This document shows, in pieces, positions 30,777 through 40,388 of a DNA stretch of 64,000 nt. Position numbers and translations under genes: made by a program. The stretch lies in NCBI GenBank assembly GCA_016185345.1, contig JACPNS010000021.1, forward strand, positions 186,001 through 250,000. The letters run 5' to 3'. Within the stretch, counting starts at the first letter, position 1. Each line of letters opens with the position of its first letter. Under the pieces are notes generated by a model. That model saw only the letters and a program-made list of their open reading frames with translations, was not told where the DNA came from and ran no database searches. The DNA comes from Solirubrobacterales bacterium. GTDB lineage: Bacteria > Actinomycetota > Thermoleophilia > Solirubrobacterales > JACPNS01.

Positions 30777-32177
30777 ATGACCCCAGTAACTGTTTCCACC
30801 TCAGAACTTCCCGAAGCGACGGCAAAACTCGAGATCGAAGTCTCGCCCGACGCTGTTGAAAGTGCCCTCGAGCACGCCGCCGAGCACATGGCCGGCGAGA
30901 TCAAGATTCCCGGTTTTCGTCAGGGCAAAGTGCCGCCAGAGCTCGCGCGCCAGAAGATCGGCGACGCAGCCATCTTCGAACACGCCTTTGACGAGTCCGT
31001 CGGTGGTTGGTACGGCGAAGCGCTCGACCAGGCCGACATCGCCCCGATTGGGTCGCCGTCACTGGACGGCGTCCCGTCGTGGACCAAGGGCGAGGCCTTG
31101 AAGTTTGAGCTGACCGTTCCGGTGCGTCCGGTTGCCGAAGTGGGCGACTACGAGGGCATCGAGGTTGGCAAGAAGGACGCCGAGCCCGATCTTTCTGTAA
31201 TCGACGGCGAGCTCGCCACGATGCAGGACCGTTTCAGCAAGCTCGAAGACGTTGACCGCCCAGCACAGGGCGGCGACTTCGTTGACATCAACTTCCTCGG
31301 CAAGCTCGGCGACGAGCCCTTCGAGGGCGGCGCTGGCAATGACTACGTGCTTGAGCTCGGCTCCGGCCAGTTCATTCCGGGCTTTGAAGAGCAGCTGACT
31401 GGCGCGAAGGCTGGCGAGGACACCATTGTCAACGTGACCTTCCCCGACGAGTACGGCGCTGAGCACCTGGCCGGCAAAGAGGCCAACTTTGACGTGCACA
31501 TCAACTCGGTCAAGGAGAAGTCGCTGCCGGAGCTGAACGACGAGTTCGCCTCTGAGAACCTTGGCTTCGACACGCTTCAGGAAGCAAAAGACGACATCGC
31601 CGCTCGCGTGGCGGAGGCCGCAGAGAAGGAAGTCGAACAGGAGTACCGCTGGGCAGTGGTCGACGCCGTCGCCAAGCAGGCGAAGATCGAGATCCCGCAC
31701 GGCCACATCCACTCACGCGCGCATGAGCTCTGGCACGAACTTGCCAACTCGCTCTACCGCCGCGGCATCGACCCGAACGCATACCTCCAGGCCATGGGCC
31801 AGAGCGAGCACGACTTCATCGACAGCGCCGAGGGCGACGCCGAGCAGACGATCCGCCGGGAGGCAACGATCGCTGCACTGATCGAGAAGCAGGGCATCGA
31901 GATCTCCGAGGACGAGATGGTCGACGCGATTGCCGAAGACATGGGTGAGGGCCGCGACAGCGCCGAAGAGCAGTTTGCCGCGATCAAGGAAGCCGGCGGG
32001 ATCAAGCAGCTTGAGAATGAGCTGAAGGCTCGCAAGGTGATTGACGAGCTGGTCTCAAAGGCCACGCCGATTCCCTGGGAGCAGGCTGAAGCTCGTGAGG
32101 CGATTTGGACGCCGGAGAAGGAAGAGGCTGAGGGCGGCGAGAAGCCGGCTGAAGGGCTCTGGACTCCGGGCTCTTAG
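30777..32177 (+). CDS. tig: Trigger factor
   Basis: A 466-residue ribosome-associated chaperone and peptidyl-prolyl isomerase. The ribosome-binding loop is IPGFRQGKVPPELARQKIG (about 43-61), the FKBP-type PPIase domain begins near GGDFVDINFLGKLGDEPFEGG and includes FIPGFEEQLTGAKAGED, and the helical C-terminal chaperone domain follows. The extreme C-terminus (about 430-466) is an acidic, Glu/Gly-rich tail, as in other actinobacteria. ClpP and ClpX genes, its usual neighbours, lie 6 kb downstream, so the classical tig-clpP-clpX order is interrupted by the arsenic island. Confidence 0.96.
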   Translation: MTPVTVSTSELPEATAKLEIEVSPDAVESALEHAAEHMAGEIKIPGFRQGKVPPELARQKIGDAAIFEHAFDESVGGWYGEALDQADIAPIGSPSLDGVPSWTKGEALKFELTVPVRPVAEVGDYEGIEVGKKDAEPDLSVIDGELATMQDRFSKLEDVDRPAQGGDFVDINFLGKLGDEPFEGGAGNDYVLELGSGQFIPGFEEQLTGAKAGEDTIVNVTFPDEYGAEHLAGKEANFDVHINSVKEKSLPELNDEFASENLGFDTLQEAKDDIAARVAEAAEKEVEQEYRWAVVDAVAKQAKIEIPHGHIHSRAHELWHELANSLYRRGIDPNAYLQAMGQSEHDFIDSAEGDAEQTIRREATIAALIEKQGIEISEDEMVDAIAEDMGEGRDSAEEQFAAIKEAGGIKQLENELKARKVIDELVSKATPIPWEQAEAREAIWTPEKEEAEGGEKPAEGLWTPGS

Positions 32178-32186
32178 CCCGTCGCG

Positions 32187-32892
32187 TTAAGAGTTCGCAT
32201 TTTCCGACCGTGACCTCAGACCTGGGCTGAGGTCACGGTCGCTATTTCCGTACTTCGCAACTCTGATTACGGCCAGCGTGATTGATCCGGCGTAGCCAGG
32301 CTTTGTCGCACGCCGTTTGATCGGCACAATCCCGCGGCTGCCGATCTCTGAATAGATGTTGTCGCTCGCATTGAAGATCCGACCGCCGCTGCGACCGGTG
32401 TACGGAGCCTTGGAGTAGATCTTCTTGGCGACGTCGGTTTGAAGAAGACCTGGCCGGTGTGAAGATCGCGTCCGTCCACGTGCACCTTCAAGTGGATGTG
32501 CGGCGCGCGGCCGGGGTACCAACCGGGTAAGACCGTGATGAATTTGGCGACGTCCTTGGCGTTGGCGATCTGGTGGCCGCGCAGGTAGCTCGTCTTTTTC
32601 GCGGCGCCGTCAAAGGCCGAGTACTCGCCCTCGGGGTCCGCGTGCCAGATCTCGACGTCGGCTATCGGGATCGGCTTGCACGTCGTCGCATCAACGACGT
32701 GAAAGGAATTGATCAGCGGCATTCCTTTGACCCCTTCGGCGAAGTTCTGCCGCGTCGGCTCGTTCGCGACGTAGAACGGGCCCTCGGTCAGCTCCTTGGT
32801 CGGGGTGCACTGCGTCGCCGGGGCCAATGCAAAGTGACTGCGCCGGCGGCGATGACTTCGCGGCGGCCAAACGTCTTCCTGTGATCGTCCAT
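32187..32892 (-). pseudogene. Intradiol dioxygenase-like protein, two frameshifts
   Basis: Three frames together give one Tat-exported intradiol ring-cleavage dioxygenase-like protein. From ATG 32892 the first frame encodes a twin-arginine signal (MDDHRKTFGRREVIAAGAVT) but stops early. Near 32826-32835 the frame must change to continue with CTPTKELTEGPFYV, VEIWHADPEGEYS and PGWYPGRAPHIHLKV (Tyr and His-X-His iron ligands). Near 32436-32442 a second change, a missing A in AAACC, restores DVAKKIYSKAPYTGRSGG to the stop at 32187. Two lesions make a true pseudogene more likely than a read error. Confidence 0.8.
32206..32240 (+). terminator. Hairpin after tig
   Basis: A perfect 14-bp stem (32206-32219 with 32227-32240, arms GACCGTGACCTCAG and its complement) with a 7-base loop lies 29 bases after the tig stop; GCTATTTCC follows. 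Likely the tig terminator, overlapping the 3' end of the convergent dioxygenase remnant. Confidence 0.6.
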
Positions 32893-32944
32893 GTCTCACA
32901 TCATTCACCGTGAGGCTTGGAATTTGCTGGGTTGTTGCTGGGGC

Positions 32945-33826
32945 TCAGGCAGGCAGCGCCGCGCGGACGATCGCCGAAGCGGCCTGCTCGTGAACGCGGT
33001 GAGTCTCTTCCAGCTCGATGTCAGTGAATCCGGCACCCGCAAGCAGATCGCGGAACTCTCTGTCGGTCAGAGCGCCGGCGATGCATCCCGTCCACTCCTG
33101 CATGTCTGCGCGCGTGGCCTCATCCATGTTGTCGTCAGCAATCACATCGGTCACGGCAAAGCGTCCGCCGGGGCGGAGCACACGCGCTGCTTCACGCAAC
33201 ACCTGCGGCTTGTCTCCGGAGAGGTTGATCACGCAGTTGCTGATGATCACGTCCACGGAGTCATCGGCGAGCGGGATCTCTTCGATCGTTCCCTTGATGA
33301 ACTCGACGTTCGTGACCCCAGCTTCGGCCTGATTGGCGCGCGCGAGGTCGAGCATTTCGTCGGTCATGTCGAGGCCATAGGCCTTGCCGGTCGGGCCGAC
33401 ACGCTTGGCCGAGAGCAGTACGTCGATTCCGCCACCGCTGCCGAGGTCGAGAACCGTCTCGCCTTCGTTCAGCGCGGCGACCGCTGTGGGGTTGCCGCAT
33501 CCGAGTGATGCCAGCACTGCGTTGTCGGGGAGCGCGCGATGGTCGTCGCCATAAAGCGCTTGGCCGAACACTGCTCGCTGATCTTCAGTGATCACCGGCG
33601 TGTCGGGACCGCAGCAGGACGCGCCGACGCCAGTTGCGTCTGGGTCTGTGACGGCTCGCGCGGCAGAGGCGTAACGAGCTTCGACGGACTCACGGATGTC
33701 CGCCGTTTCGCTTCCGGCCGAGCATCCACAGCTTCCGGATTCAGAGCCACAGCACTCGGCCTTGTCGGTCGGCTCACAGCAAGTCTCCTGCGCGGCAGGG
33801 CTACAGCAATCGTTTACTTCGGTCAT
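32945..33826 (-). CDS. arsM: Arsenite S-adenosylmethionine methyltransferase
   Basis: A 293-residue ArsM that methylates As(III) with SAM. The SAM-binding motif is [18 protein letters not shown] (about 123-140). The three arsenic-binding cysteine positions of ArsM are present: C71/C72 in ASCCGP, C198 in SNCVINLS and C248 in WTGCIAGAL. The N-terminal 35 residues are unusually Cys-rich (three CC pairs and a CGC) and may bind As(III) or thiols. Its ATG overlaps the arsR stop, forming an arsR-arsM operon divergent from gapdh-arsJ. Confidence 0.95.
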   Translation of the reverse strand: MTEVNDCCSPAAQETCCEPTDKAECCGSESGSCGCSAGSETADIRESVEARYASAARAVTDPDATGVGASCCGPDTPVITEDQRAVFGQALYGDDHRALPDNAVLASLGCGNPTAVAALNEGETVLDLGSGGGIDVLLSAKRVGPTGKAYGLDMTDEMLDLARANQAEAGVTNVEFIKGTIEEIPLADDSVDVIISNCVINLSGDKPQVLREAARVLRPGGRFAVTDVIADDNMDEATRADMQEWTGCIAGALTDREFRDLLAGAGFTDIELEETHRVHEQAASAIVRAALPA

Positions 33827-34176
33827 CAGTCGTCCTTTCCAAGCCAGCCCGCGAAGTCGTCAAGCGCGCCGGGGATCACGTAGTAGTAGGCCCAGAGGCC
33901 CTGGCGCTCCGAGTCAACAAGACCCGCGTCGCGCAGTTTCTTCAAGTGGTGGCTGAGCGTGGGCTGCGAGATCTCAAACAGCGGGACGAGCTCGCAGACG
34001 CAGACCTTTCCGGCGTGCTTGCGCAGCACGTCGATCAGCTGCAGGCGGATCGGGTCGCCCAGCGCCTTCGCGACCGTGGCGAGATTGGCGGCGCGCTCGC
34101 GGTCCACATCGGGGTAGACGACGGGCACGCAACACGGCTCGCCAGTCGGTCGTTTGGTCTTGGGGGAGATTTCCAT
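33826..34176 (-). CDS. arsR: ArsR family arsenic-responsive repressor
   Basis: A small winged-helix metalloregulator (about 116-129 residues). The helix-turn-helix is [19 protein letters not shown] and the metal-sensing motif KVCVCELVP (C-V-C) precedes it, as in E. coli-type ArsR. A second thiol pair lies at the N-terminus (EPCCVPVV). The start is unclear: ATG 34176 is given because longer forms (34188, 34215) run into the repeated elements that look like its operator. It heads arsR-arsM and faces gapdh-arsJ. Confidence 0.92.
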   Translation of the reverse strand: MEISPKTKRPTGEPCCVPVVYPDVDRERAANLATVAKALGDPIRLQLIDVLRKHAGKVCVCELVPLFEISQPTLSHHLKKLRDAGLVDSERQGLWAYYYVIPGALDDFAGWLGKDD

Positions 34177-34186
34177 ATCGATGGAC

Positions 34187-34231
34187 ATGGATATAAGGAT
34201 ATCAATTGAATTCACGTTTGTCTATGGATAT
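34187..34231. promoter_or_regulatory. ArsR operator candidate, divergent promoter
   Basis: The AT-rich gap between arsR and gapdh holds ATGGATAT at 34187-34194, GGATAT at 34197-34202 and ATGGATAT at 34224-34231. The repetition and location between the two ars transcription units suggest ArsR binding sites controlling both. Confidence 0.5.
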
Positions 34232-34243
34232 GATGGCCGCAAT

Positions 34244-35266
34244 ATGACGCCAACTCGCGTAGGAATAAACGGCTTCGGCAGAATGGGCAGGCTCGCGCTT
34301 CGGGCAGGTTGGGATCGGCCGGATCTCGAATTTGTCCATTTGAATGAGCCGGCTTGTCCGGCAGAAACCTCAGCTCACCTCCTGACATTCGATTCGGTTC
34401 ATGGTCGCTGGGAACGATCCGTGAGTGGAGAGGGGGAGACACTCTCAATCGGTGAGGCGACCCTTGGATACTCGACCGAGTCGTCCCCAGGAGACGTGGA
34501 CTGGGAGGCCGCAGGTGTGGATGTCGCTCTCGAGTGCTCGGGCAAGTTCCGCACCATCGACTCGCTGGAGCCCTACTTCGCACGCGGCGCGGACAAGGTG
34601 ATCGTCGCAGCCCCGGTCAAGGACGCTGAAGCATTGAACGTCGTAGTCGGCGTAAACGAAGACCTGTACGACCCCGAGTTCCATCGTGTCTTGACCGCGG
34701 CGTCCTGCACCACGAACTGCCTGGCCCCGGTTGTGAAGGTGATCCACGAGGGCATCGGGATAAGCCACGGCTCGATCACGACCCTCCACGATCTGACCAA
34801 CACCCAGACGATCGTCGACGCGCCACACAAAGACCTGCGCCGCGCGCGAGCCGCGTCGATGTCGTTGATCCCGACGACAACCGGCTCGGCCACCGCAATC
34901 GGGATCATCTTCCCGGAGCTTCAAGGCAAGCTCGATGGGATCGCAGTACGCGTGCCGCTGCTCAACGCTTCGCTCACGGATTGCGTGTTTGAGGTCGCGC
35001 GACCGACGACTGTTGAAGAAGTCAACGCGCTGCTCGCCGAAGCGGCGGCGGGCCCGCTCGACGGCATCCTCGGATACGAAGAGCGCCCATTGGTCTCGAT
35101 CGACTACCGAGATGATCCCCGCTCATCAATCATCGACGCGCCCTCAACGATGATCACCGGTGGAACCCAGGTGAAGATCCTCTCCTGGTACGACAACGAG
35201 TGGGGATACGCCAACCGCCTCGTGGACCTTGCAGGCATCGTTGGATCGAGGCTGGTCGCGGCGTGA
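34244..35266 (+). CDS. gap: Glyceraldehyde-3-phosphate dehydrogenase, arsenic-island type
   Basis: A 340-residue GAPDH. The NAD motif is [16 protein letters not shown], the catalytic cysteine is C155 in ASCTTNC, and [24 protein letters not shown] and [16 protein letters not shown] are intact. I start at ATG 34244; a longer in-frame TTG at 34154 reads through the operator. The gene is translationally coupled to arsJ (GTG inside its stop). GAPDH enzymes in this setting are known to form 1-arseno-3-phosphoglycerate from arsenate, the substrate of ArsJ, so it is more likely a resistance than a glycolytic enzyme. Confidence 0.94.
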   Translation: MTPTRVGINGFGRMGRLALRAGWDRPDLEFVHLNEPACPAETSAHLLTFDSVHGRWERSVSGEGETLSIGEATLGYSTESSPGDVDWEAAGVDVALECSGKFRTIDSLEPYFARGADKVIVAAPVKDAEALNVVVGVNEDLYDPEFHRVLTAASCTTNCLAPVVKVIHEGIGISHGSITTLHDLTNTQTIVDAPHKDLRRARAASMSLIPTTTGSATAIGIIFPELQGKLDGIAVRVPLLNASLTDCVFEVARPTTVEEVNALLAEAAAGPLDGILGYEERPLVSIDYRDDPRSSIIDAPSTMITGGTQVKILSWYDNEWGYANRLVDLAGIVGSRLVAA

Positions 35267-36504
35267 GTCAGGGCGCAAGCGCCGCGCGGTCGCTCGACCT
35301 GCGCAACTACATCCTCGTCACCGGCGCGTACTGGGCGGACACGATCGCCGATGGCGCCACGCGAGTACTGGTTCTCTTCTACTTTTACGAGCGCGGCTAC
35401 TCGCCGATCGAAGTCGCGCTGCTCTTCGTCTTCTACGAGGTCTTCGGCATCGTCACGAACCTTGTCGGAGGCTGGCTGGCCGCGCGATTTGGTCTGCGCA
35501 CGACGTTGCTCATGGGTCTCGGAACCCAGCTGGTCGCGCTTCTGATGCTGGCGCTCGTGCCGTCGGACTGGCTGGTCGTCGCCTGGGTGATGATCTCTCA
35601 GGCGCTCTCGGGAATTGCCAAGGACCTCACGAAGATGAGCTCCAAGAGCGCCGTGAAGCTGGTCGTGCCCGAGGACGATCCAGGCGCGCTCTATCGCTGG
35701 GTGACGATCCTGACGGGATCCAAGAATGCACTGAAGGGCGTCGGCTTCTTCCTCGGCGGACTGCTGCTGACCACGATCGGATTCCAGCCAGCGCTGATCG
35801 TGCTCGCCGTGATGATCGCGATCGCGCTGGTGTGCATCGTCGTGCTCATGCAGGGCGAGCTTGGCAAGCCGGATCGCAAGGCCAAGTTCAGCCAGATGTT
35901 CTCCAACAGCCGCTCGGTCAACCTGCTCGCGGCCGCACGGATTCTGCTGTTTGCCGCCCGCGACGTCTGGTTCGTGGTCGCGCTCCCCGTGTATCTGCGG
36001 AGCGTTCTCGGCTGGTCATTCTGGGAGGTTGGATCGTTCATGGCGGTATGGGTGATCGGCTACGGAATCGTCCAGGCATCGGCACCGCGCATCCTTGGCG
36101 GGCGTCATCCCGATGGCCGGATGGCGACCTGGCTCGTCTTCAGCCTCGCGGCGCTCCCTGCAGCGATCGCTGTCGCGCTCATCTCGAGTGCGGATCCGAC
36201 CATCACACTGGTCGTCGGACTGATCGTCTTTGGAGCTGTCTTCGCGCTCAATAGCGCCGTGCACTCGTTCTTGATCCTCAACTACGCCGACGGCGACAAG
36301 GTCGCGATGAATGTCGGCTTCTATTACATGGCCAATGCCGTCGGAAGGCTCGCCGGAACGATCCTCTCAGGCGTGATCTACCAACTCAGTGGGCTCGAGG
36401 CATGTCTATGGGCATCGTCGCTGATGCTGCTCGGTGCGGGTGCGATTTCGCTATGGCTTCCACGTCGCGCCAACGAGTCGGCCGGTGCTGGCGCCGCCGC
36501 CTAA
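35263..36504 (+). CDS. arsJ: Organoarsenical efflux MFS transporter ArsJ
   Basis: A 413-residue major facilitator protein with about 12 helices, starting at GTG 35263 in the gapdh stop. The distinctive ArsJ segments are [62 protein letters not shown] and [21 protein letters not shown]. Family knowledge: ArsJ exports 1-arseno-3-phosphoglycerate, which breaks down outside to arsenate, giving a pathway for As(V) detoxification without reduction. Confidence 0.94.
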   Translation: MSQGASAARSLDLRNYILVTGAYWADTIADGATRVLVLFYFYERGYSPIEVALLFVFYEVFGIVTNLVGGWLAARFGLRTTLLMGLGTQLVALLMLALVPSDWLVVAWVMISQALSGIAKDLTKMSSKSAVKLVVPEDDPGALYRWVTILTGSKNALKGVGFFLGGLLLTTIGFQPALIVLAVMIAIALVCIVVLMQGELGKPDRKAKFSQMFSNSRSVNLLAAARILLFAARDVWFVVALPVYLRSVLGWSFWEVGSFMAVWVIGYGIVQASAPRILGGRHPDGRMATWLVFSLAALPAAIAVALISSADPTITLVVGLIVFGAVFALNSAVHSFLILNYADGDKVAMNVGFYYMANAVGRLAGTILSGVIYQLSGLEACLWASSLMLLGAGAISLWLPRRANESAGAGAAA

Positions 36505-36541
36505 GCGCAACTTCTGGTGTCATTATTGGGTTGTGGACGGT

Positions 36542-37084
36542 ATGAATCGTTCACGCTCGCTCACAGTTCTGCTCGCACTCTGTTTCGTAGGCCTGGCACC
36601 GAACGCGGCCTCGGCCGCGTATGGCGACCTCGACGCCGACTTCGGCGTCGGCGGAAAAGTCAGAGGCTTGGCACTTTCGGAGCCGAGTGAGATCCAGATT
36701 CAGCCCGATCGCAAGATTCTCGTCGGCGGTCGAATGACGTCGAACCTGGGCGCCTACAGCGGTCGGATCGCGCGTCTTGGGCGCAGCGGAGAGCTGGACA
36801 ACTCTTTCGGTACCGGCGGATACGTCGCGATCCCGGGCGGCGGGTTGCTGTTTGACATGGACCTTCTCGATGACGGGCGCATCGCAGCTCTGGTGAGCGA
36901 CAACAAGATCGTCGTATTCCGGACCGACGGCAGCCTCGACGCTGGCTTCGGCACCGGTGGCGTCCTGTCCTTCGGCAACGCTCCGACGAGCATGAAGGCA
37001 GCGTCGATCGCGCCGCAGTCTGGAGCGAAGATTCTCGTGTCTGGGGGCTCGGAACAGAAAGTCACAACCTCGCTGCTCGGGTGA
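36542..37084 (+). CDS. Delta-60-repeat secreted protein, N-terminal part
   Basis: From ATG 36542 this encodes a signal peptide (MNRSRSLTVLLALCFVG...NAASAA) and the first delta-60-type beta-propeller repeats, each of the form DxDFGxGGKV...ILVGGR...RIARLGRSGELDNSFGTGG. It stops at TGA 37082-37084 in mid-repeat, directly after KILVSGGSEQKVTTSLLG. The following frame resumes the same repeat, so the two are halves of one gene broken by a one-base shift near 37080. Confidence 0.75.
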   Translation: MNRSRSLTVLLALCFVGLAPNAASAAYGDLDADFGVGGKVRGLALSEPSEIQIQPDRKILVGGRMTSNLGAYSGRIARLGRSGELDNSFGTGGYVAIPGGGLLFDMDLLDDGRIAALVSDNKIVVFRTDGSLDAGFGTGGVLSFGNAPTSMKAASIAPQSGAKILVSGGSEQKVTTSLLG

Positions 37085-38181
37085 TTCGGCTCGATCAAGC
37101 CGGAGCTAACGACACATCGTTCGGGGATTCAGGAGTGGCCGTGCTTCCTGGCGCGATCAGTCCTGGACCAGGACTTTCGTCCCTCGCAACGACACCGGAC
37201 GGCTACGTGCTCGCAGGAGTCGGACGCGCGACTTCGTCCACCGAGGCCTATAAGCGGACCGTGATGAAGCTCAGCGAATCGGGGCTCCCCGTCGTCAACT
37301 TCGGGCAGGGAGGTTTTGCTTCGGATCTCGGAATTCCGAATGGATTCGGCGTTGGCGCACAGTCATCGTCCGAAATCGTCGTTTCACGCGACGGCGGCTT
37401 CGTTGAAATTGGACGGACGATCATCTACAACGGCGGCCGTGGTGGAGTCTCAAGGCACTACTGGTCCTCGTTCTTTCGGGCAGATGGCCAGCTTAGATTC
37501 GGGTATCCAAGCGACTGGAAAGCCGAGGGAGCGACCGCCGTTGAGGGCCCCGGATTCGCGGTCGCGGTGGCCAACGGAGTTTCCGTATTCAAGCCAGACT
37601 TGACACTCGATGCGGCGTTCGGCCGCCGCGGCAGCAATTCAGTTGCGGTCGAAGAGTGTTCTCTTTGGGGCGAACTCGCCACGGACGTGGACGGGTCGAT
37701 CGTGGCTGCGAGTTCGTGCCCGTCAACCATCGGTGCCCTCGTTCGATTCCTCGGCCCGAACGGGGGTCGCGCCGCGGCTCAGGCGAACATCAAGGGTCTG
37801 ACCTACTCGCGCAAGTTTCGCGGCAAGCCCACTCGAGCCTCGTGGCCGCGCGTCGTGGGAGGAACCGCCGGCCCCGCTGGCGAGGTGCGTCGCGTCAGCG
37901 TTGCGGTCAGGCGGATTGACGGACAACGGCCCAACAAGGATCGCTGCGGATGGATGATTCGGTCCGCCACGCGGTACTCGCGACGCTCCGATTGCAGCCA
38001 GCCAGTCTTCATGCCTGCCAAGGGTCTCAGCAGCTGGCGCTTCGACTTCGGTCGTCCACTTGCGCCGGGGAAGTACCAACTCTTTGTTCGCACGACAATG
38101 AATGACGGCCGCGTGAATCCCATCAACCGTGACGTCGATGCCTTCCGCCAATTCACCGTCGAACGTCCTACCAAAAAGTAG
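37081..38181 (+). CDS. Delta-60-repeat secreted protein, C-terminal part
   Basis: A 366-residue continuation that begins at GTG 37081 with VIRLDQAGANDTSFGDSG, the second half of the repeat cut off in the preceding frame. Further repeats follow (VMKLSESGLPVVNFGQGG), then a basic C-terminal region about 255-366 with four Cys and a KK end. It has no signal peptide of its own, so it would not be exported unless the frames are joined. The GTGA overlap could allow translational coupling, but a frameshift mutation or read error is simpler. Confidence 0.7.
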   Translation: MIRLDQAGANDTSFGDSGVAVLPGAISPGPGLSSLATTPDGYVLAGVGRATSSTEAYKRTVMKLSESGLPVVNFGQGGFASDLGIPNGFGVGAQSSSEIVVSRDGGFVEIGRTIIYNGGRGGVSRHYWSSFFRADGQLRFGYPSDWKAEGATAVEGPGFAVAVANGVSVFKPDLTLDAAFGRRGSNSVAVEECSLWGELATDVDGSIVAASSCPSTIGALVRFLGPNGGRAAAQANIKGLTYSRKFRGKPTRASWPRVVGGTAGPAGEVRRVSVAVRRIDGQRPNKDRCGWMIRSATRYSRRSDCSQPVFMPAKGLSSWRFDFGRPLAPGKYQLFVRTTMNDGRVNPINRDVDAFRQFTVERPTKK

Positions 38182-38210
38182 TGAGCGGCTCGGCCGCCCG
38201 GCTCCCGGAT

Positions 38211-38227
38211 TAGACTCGCCCAGCGAG
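38211..38227 (+). promoter_or_regulatory. Putative clpP promoter -10 and conserved downstream block
   Basis: TAGACT (38211-38216) followed by CCCAGCGAG (38219-38227). The same pair occurs before mreB at 48714-48729. The clpP leader would be about 135 nt. Confidence 0.4.
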
Positions 38228-38359
38228 GGAACGGTCTCCATGCTCGAGGCGGCAAATCGGTGGCAACACTGACAGTTCCGAGTCAAGACCCCTCTCAATC
38301 CCGCCCAGCTTTTTTCTGCACTGTGCAGGACATCAGACCAGAGAGGAAAAAATCGGACC

Positions 38360-38944
38360 ATGTCACCACTAGTTCCTATGGTCGTAGAGCAGACTTCCCG
38401 CGGGGAGCGCGCCTTCGACATCTACAGCCGCCTACTCGACGAGCGCATCATCTTTCTTGGCACTCCCGTCACCGACGACATCGCCAACCTGATTGTCGCC
38501 CAGCTCATTCACCTCGAGGCAGACGATCCAGATAAAGACATCTCTTTGTACATCAACTCGCCGGGCGGATCCGTTTACGCCGGCATGGCGATCTACGACA
38601 CGATGCAGTACATCAAGCCCGACGTGCAGACGATCTGCGCAGGCGTTGCAATGTCGATGGGGGCAATGCTCCTCTCCGGCGGCGCCAAGGGCAAGCGCAT
38701 GGCACTCAAGCACAGCCGCATCCTGATCCACCAGGTCAGCAGCGGATTCCAGGGTCAGGCAACTGACATCGAGATTCACGCCAAGGAAGTAATCGACCTG
38801 CGTAAGCGCATGGACGAGCTTCTTGCTGACAACACCGGTCAGACACTGGAGAAGGTCGCGGCCGACACCGAGCGTGACTACTTCATGTCGTCCGAGGAAG
38901 CCATGGAATATGGCCTCATCGACCGAGTGTTGGAGAAGCGCTAG
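38360..38944 (+). CDS. clpP: ATP-dependent Clp protease proteolytic subunit
   Basis: A 194-residue ClpP serine protease that forms the degradation chamber for ClpX substrates. Catalytic Ser99 is in GVAMSMGA, His124 in [10 protein letters not shown], and the Asp is in the [11 protein letters not shown] region. The N-terminal axial loop [23 protein letters not shown] is intact. AGAGAGGAAAAAA precedes ATG 38360. Many actinobacteria have two clpP genes in tandem; only one is present here. clpX follows after 46 bases. Confidence 0.97.
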   Translation: MSPLVPMVVEQTSRGERAFDIYSRLLDERIIFLGTPVTDDIANLIVAQLIHLEADDPDKDISLYINSPGGSVYAGMAIYDTMQYIKPDVQTICAGVAMSMGAMLLSGGAKGKRMALKHSRILIHQVSSGFQGQATDIEIHAKEVIDLRKRMDELLADNTGQTLEKVAADTERDYFMSSEEAMEYGLIDRVLEKR

Positions 38945-38990
38945 ACGCATGTTGCGACTTGCGCCGAATGCCGATAGCTTGAGGTAGTCG

Positions 38991-40295
38991 ATGGCACGCC
39001 CCTCTGACACAAACGAACAGCTGCTCTGCTCGTTCTGCGGCAAGTCGCAGCGACAGGTCAAGAAGTTGATCGCCGGTCCGGGCGTGTACATCTGCGACGA
39101 GTGCATCGACCTCTGCAACGAGATCATTGATGAAGAGCTAGCCGCACCGGCGACGCTCGATGTCGCCAACATCCCCAAGCCCGCGGAGATCAATTCCGCG
39201 CTTGACGAGTACGTGATCGGCCAGGAGACTGCCAAGCGCACGCTCTCCGTGGCCGTTTACAACCACTACAAGCGCGTGCAGATGATGCAGAGCGCCGACG
39301 AAGAGATCGAAGTCCAGAAGAGCAACATCCTTCTGCTCGGTCCGACTGGTTGCGGCAAGACCCTGCTCGCGCAGACGCTAGCCCGTGTTCTGAACGTGCC
39401 GTTTGCGATCGCCGACGCGACTGCTTTGACCGAAGCTGGATATGTCGGCGAAGACGTCGAGAACATCCTGCTCAAGCTGATCCAGTCTGCCGATTACGAC
39501 GTCAAGCGCGCCGAGACCGGCATCGTCTACATCGACGAGGTCGACAAGATCGCGCGCAAGGCCGACAACCCCTCGATCACCCGTGATGTCTCGGGCGAGG
39601 GCGTGCAGCAGGCCCTGCTGAAGATTCTTGAAGGCACGGTCGCGTCGGTTCCGCCGCAGGGCGGCCGCAAGCACCCGCATCAGGAGCTGCTGACGATCGA
39701 CACCTCGAACGTGCTGTTCATCTGTGGTGGAGCCTTCGCAGGTCTCGACAAGGTGATTGGTAAGCGCGTCGGCTACAAGGGCCTGGGCTTTGGCGCAGAT
39801 GTGAAGAGCCGCCGCGAGCAGGACCCGGGCGAGATCTTCGAGAAGACCTTGCCGGAAGACTTGATCAATTACGGGCTGATCCCGGAGTTCATCGGTCGTC
39901 TGCCGGTTGTGACTGCCGTGCACTCTTTGCGCGAGCCGCAGCTGATTTCAATTTTGACCGAGCCGAAGAACGCACTGGTCAAGCAGTTCCAGCGCTTCTT
40001 CGCCTTCGACAACATCGACCTGGTGTTTGCCGATGATGCACTGGCCGCAATTGCCGACCGCGCCATCGAGCGCGAGACCGGCGCCCGCGGGCTGCGCTCG
40101 ATCATGGAGGAGACTTTGCTCGACGTTCAGTTCGAGCTGCCGTCCCGCAAGGACGTCACGAAGTGCGTAGTCACCAAGGAGACGATCGAGAAGGGCATCA
40201 ACCCGACTCTCGTCACCGAAGCCGCGAAGGTCGAACCTGGCGGCGCCAAGCGCATCGGCAGGCCGCCGGATGCGCTTACTCAAGAATCCGCTTAA
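38991..40295 (+). CDS. clpX: ATP-dependent Clp protease ATP-binding subunit ClpX
   Basis: A 434-residue AAA+ unfoldase. The N-terminal zinc-binding domain is [30 protein letters not shown] (four Cys, about 12-41). Walker A is GPTGCGKT, Walker [11 protein letters not shown], the pore loop lies in GYVGED and the ClpP-docking IGF-type loop region is represented near KGLGFGADV. Arginine finger and sensor-2 ([13 protein letters not shown]) are present. Pairs with the upstream clpP. Confidence 0.97.
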   Translation: MARPSDTNEQLLCSFCGKSQRQVKKLIAGPGVYICDECIDLCNEIIDEELAAPATLDVANIPKPAEINSALDEYVIGQETAKRTLSVAVYNHYKRVQMMQSADEEIEVQKSNILLLGPTGCGKTLLAQTLARVLNVPFAIADATALTEAGYVGEDVENILLKLIQSADYDVKRAETGIVYIDEVDKIARKADNPSITRDVSGEGVQQALLKILEGTVASVPPQGGRKHPHQELLTIDTSNVLFICGGAFAGLDKVIGKRVGYKGLGFGADVKSRREQDPGEIFEKTLPEDLINYGLIPEFIGRLPVVTAVHSLREPQLISILTEPKNALVKQFQRFFAFDNIDLVFADDALAAIADRAIERETGARGLRSIMEETLLDVQFELPSRKDVTKCVVTKETIEKGINPTLVTEAAKVEPGGAKRIGRPPDALTQESA

Positions 40296-40296
40296 C

Positions 40297-40328
40297 GACG
40301 AAGGCCTCCCGAGGGGGAGGCCTTCGTC
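40297..40328 (+). terminator. Terminator after clpX
   Basis: A perfect 14-bp GC-rich stem (40297-40310 with 40315-40328) with a GAGG loop starts 2 bases after the clpX stop. No T tract follows, which is common in actinobacterial terminators. Confidence 0.7.
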
Positions 40329-40388
40329 TGACAGGACAACGGGCTTTCAAGAGGTTTGAGGAGCCCGGATCAAGAGGTTACGCTCTAG

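Noticed and set aside
34154-34243. In-frame TTG extension of the arsenic-island GAPDH
   Set aside because: It reads through the divergent operator region; the canonical GAPDH N-terminus begins at ATG 34244.
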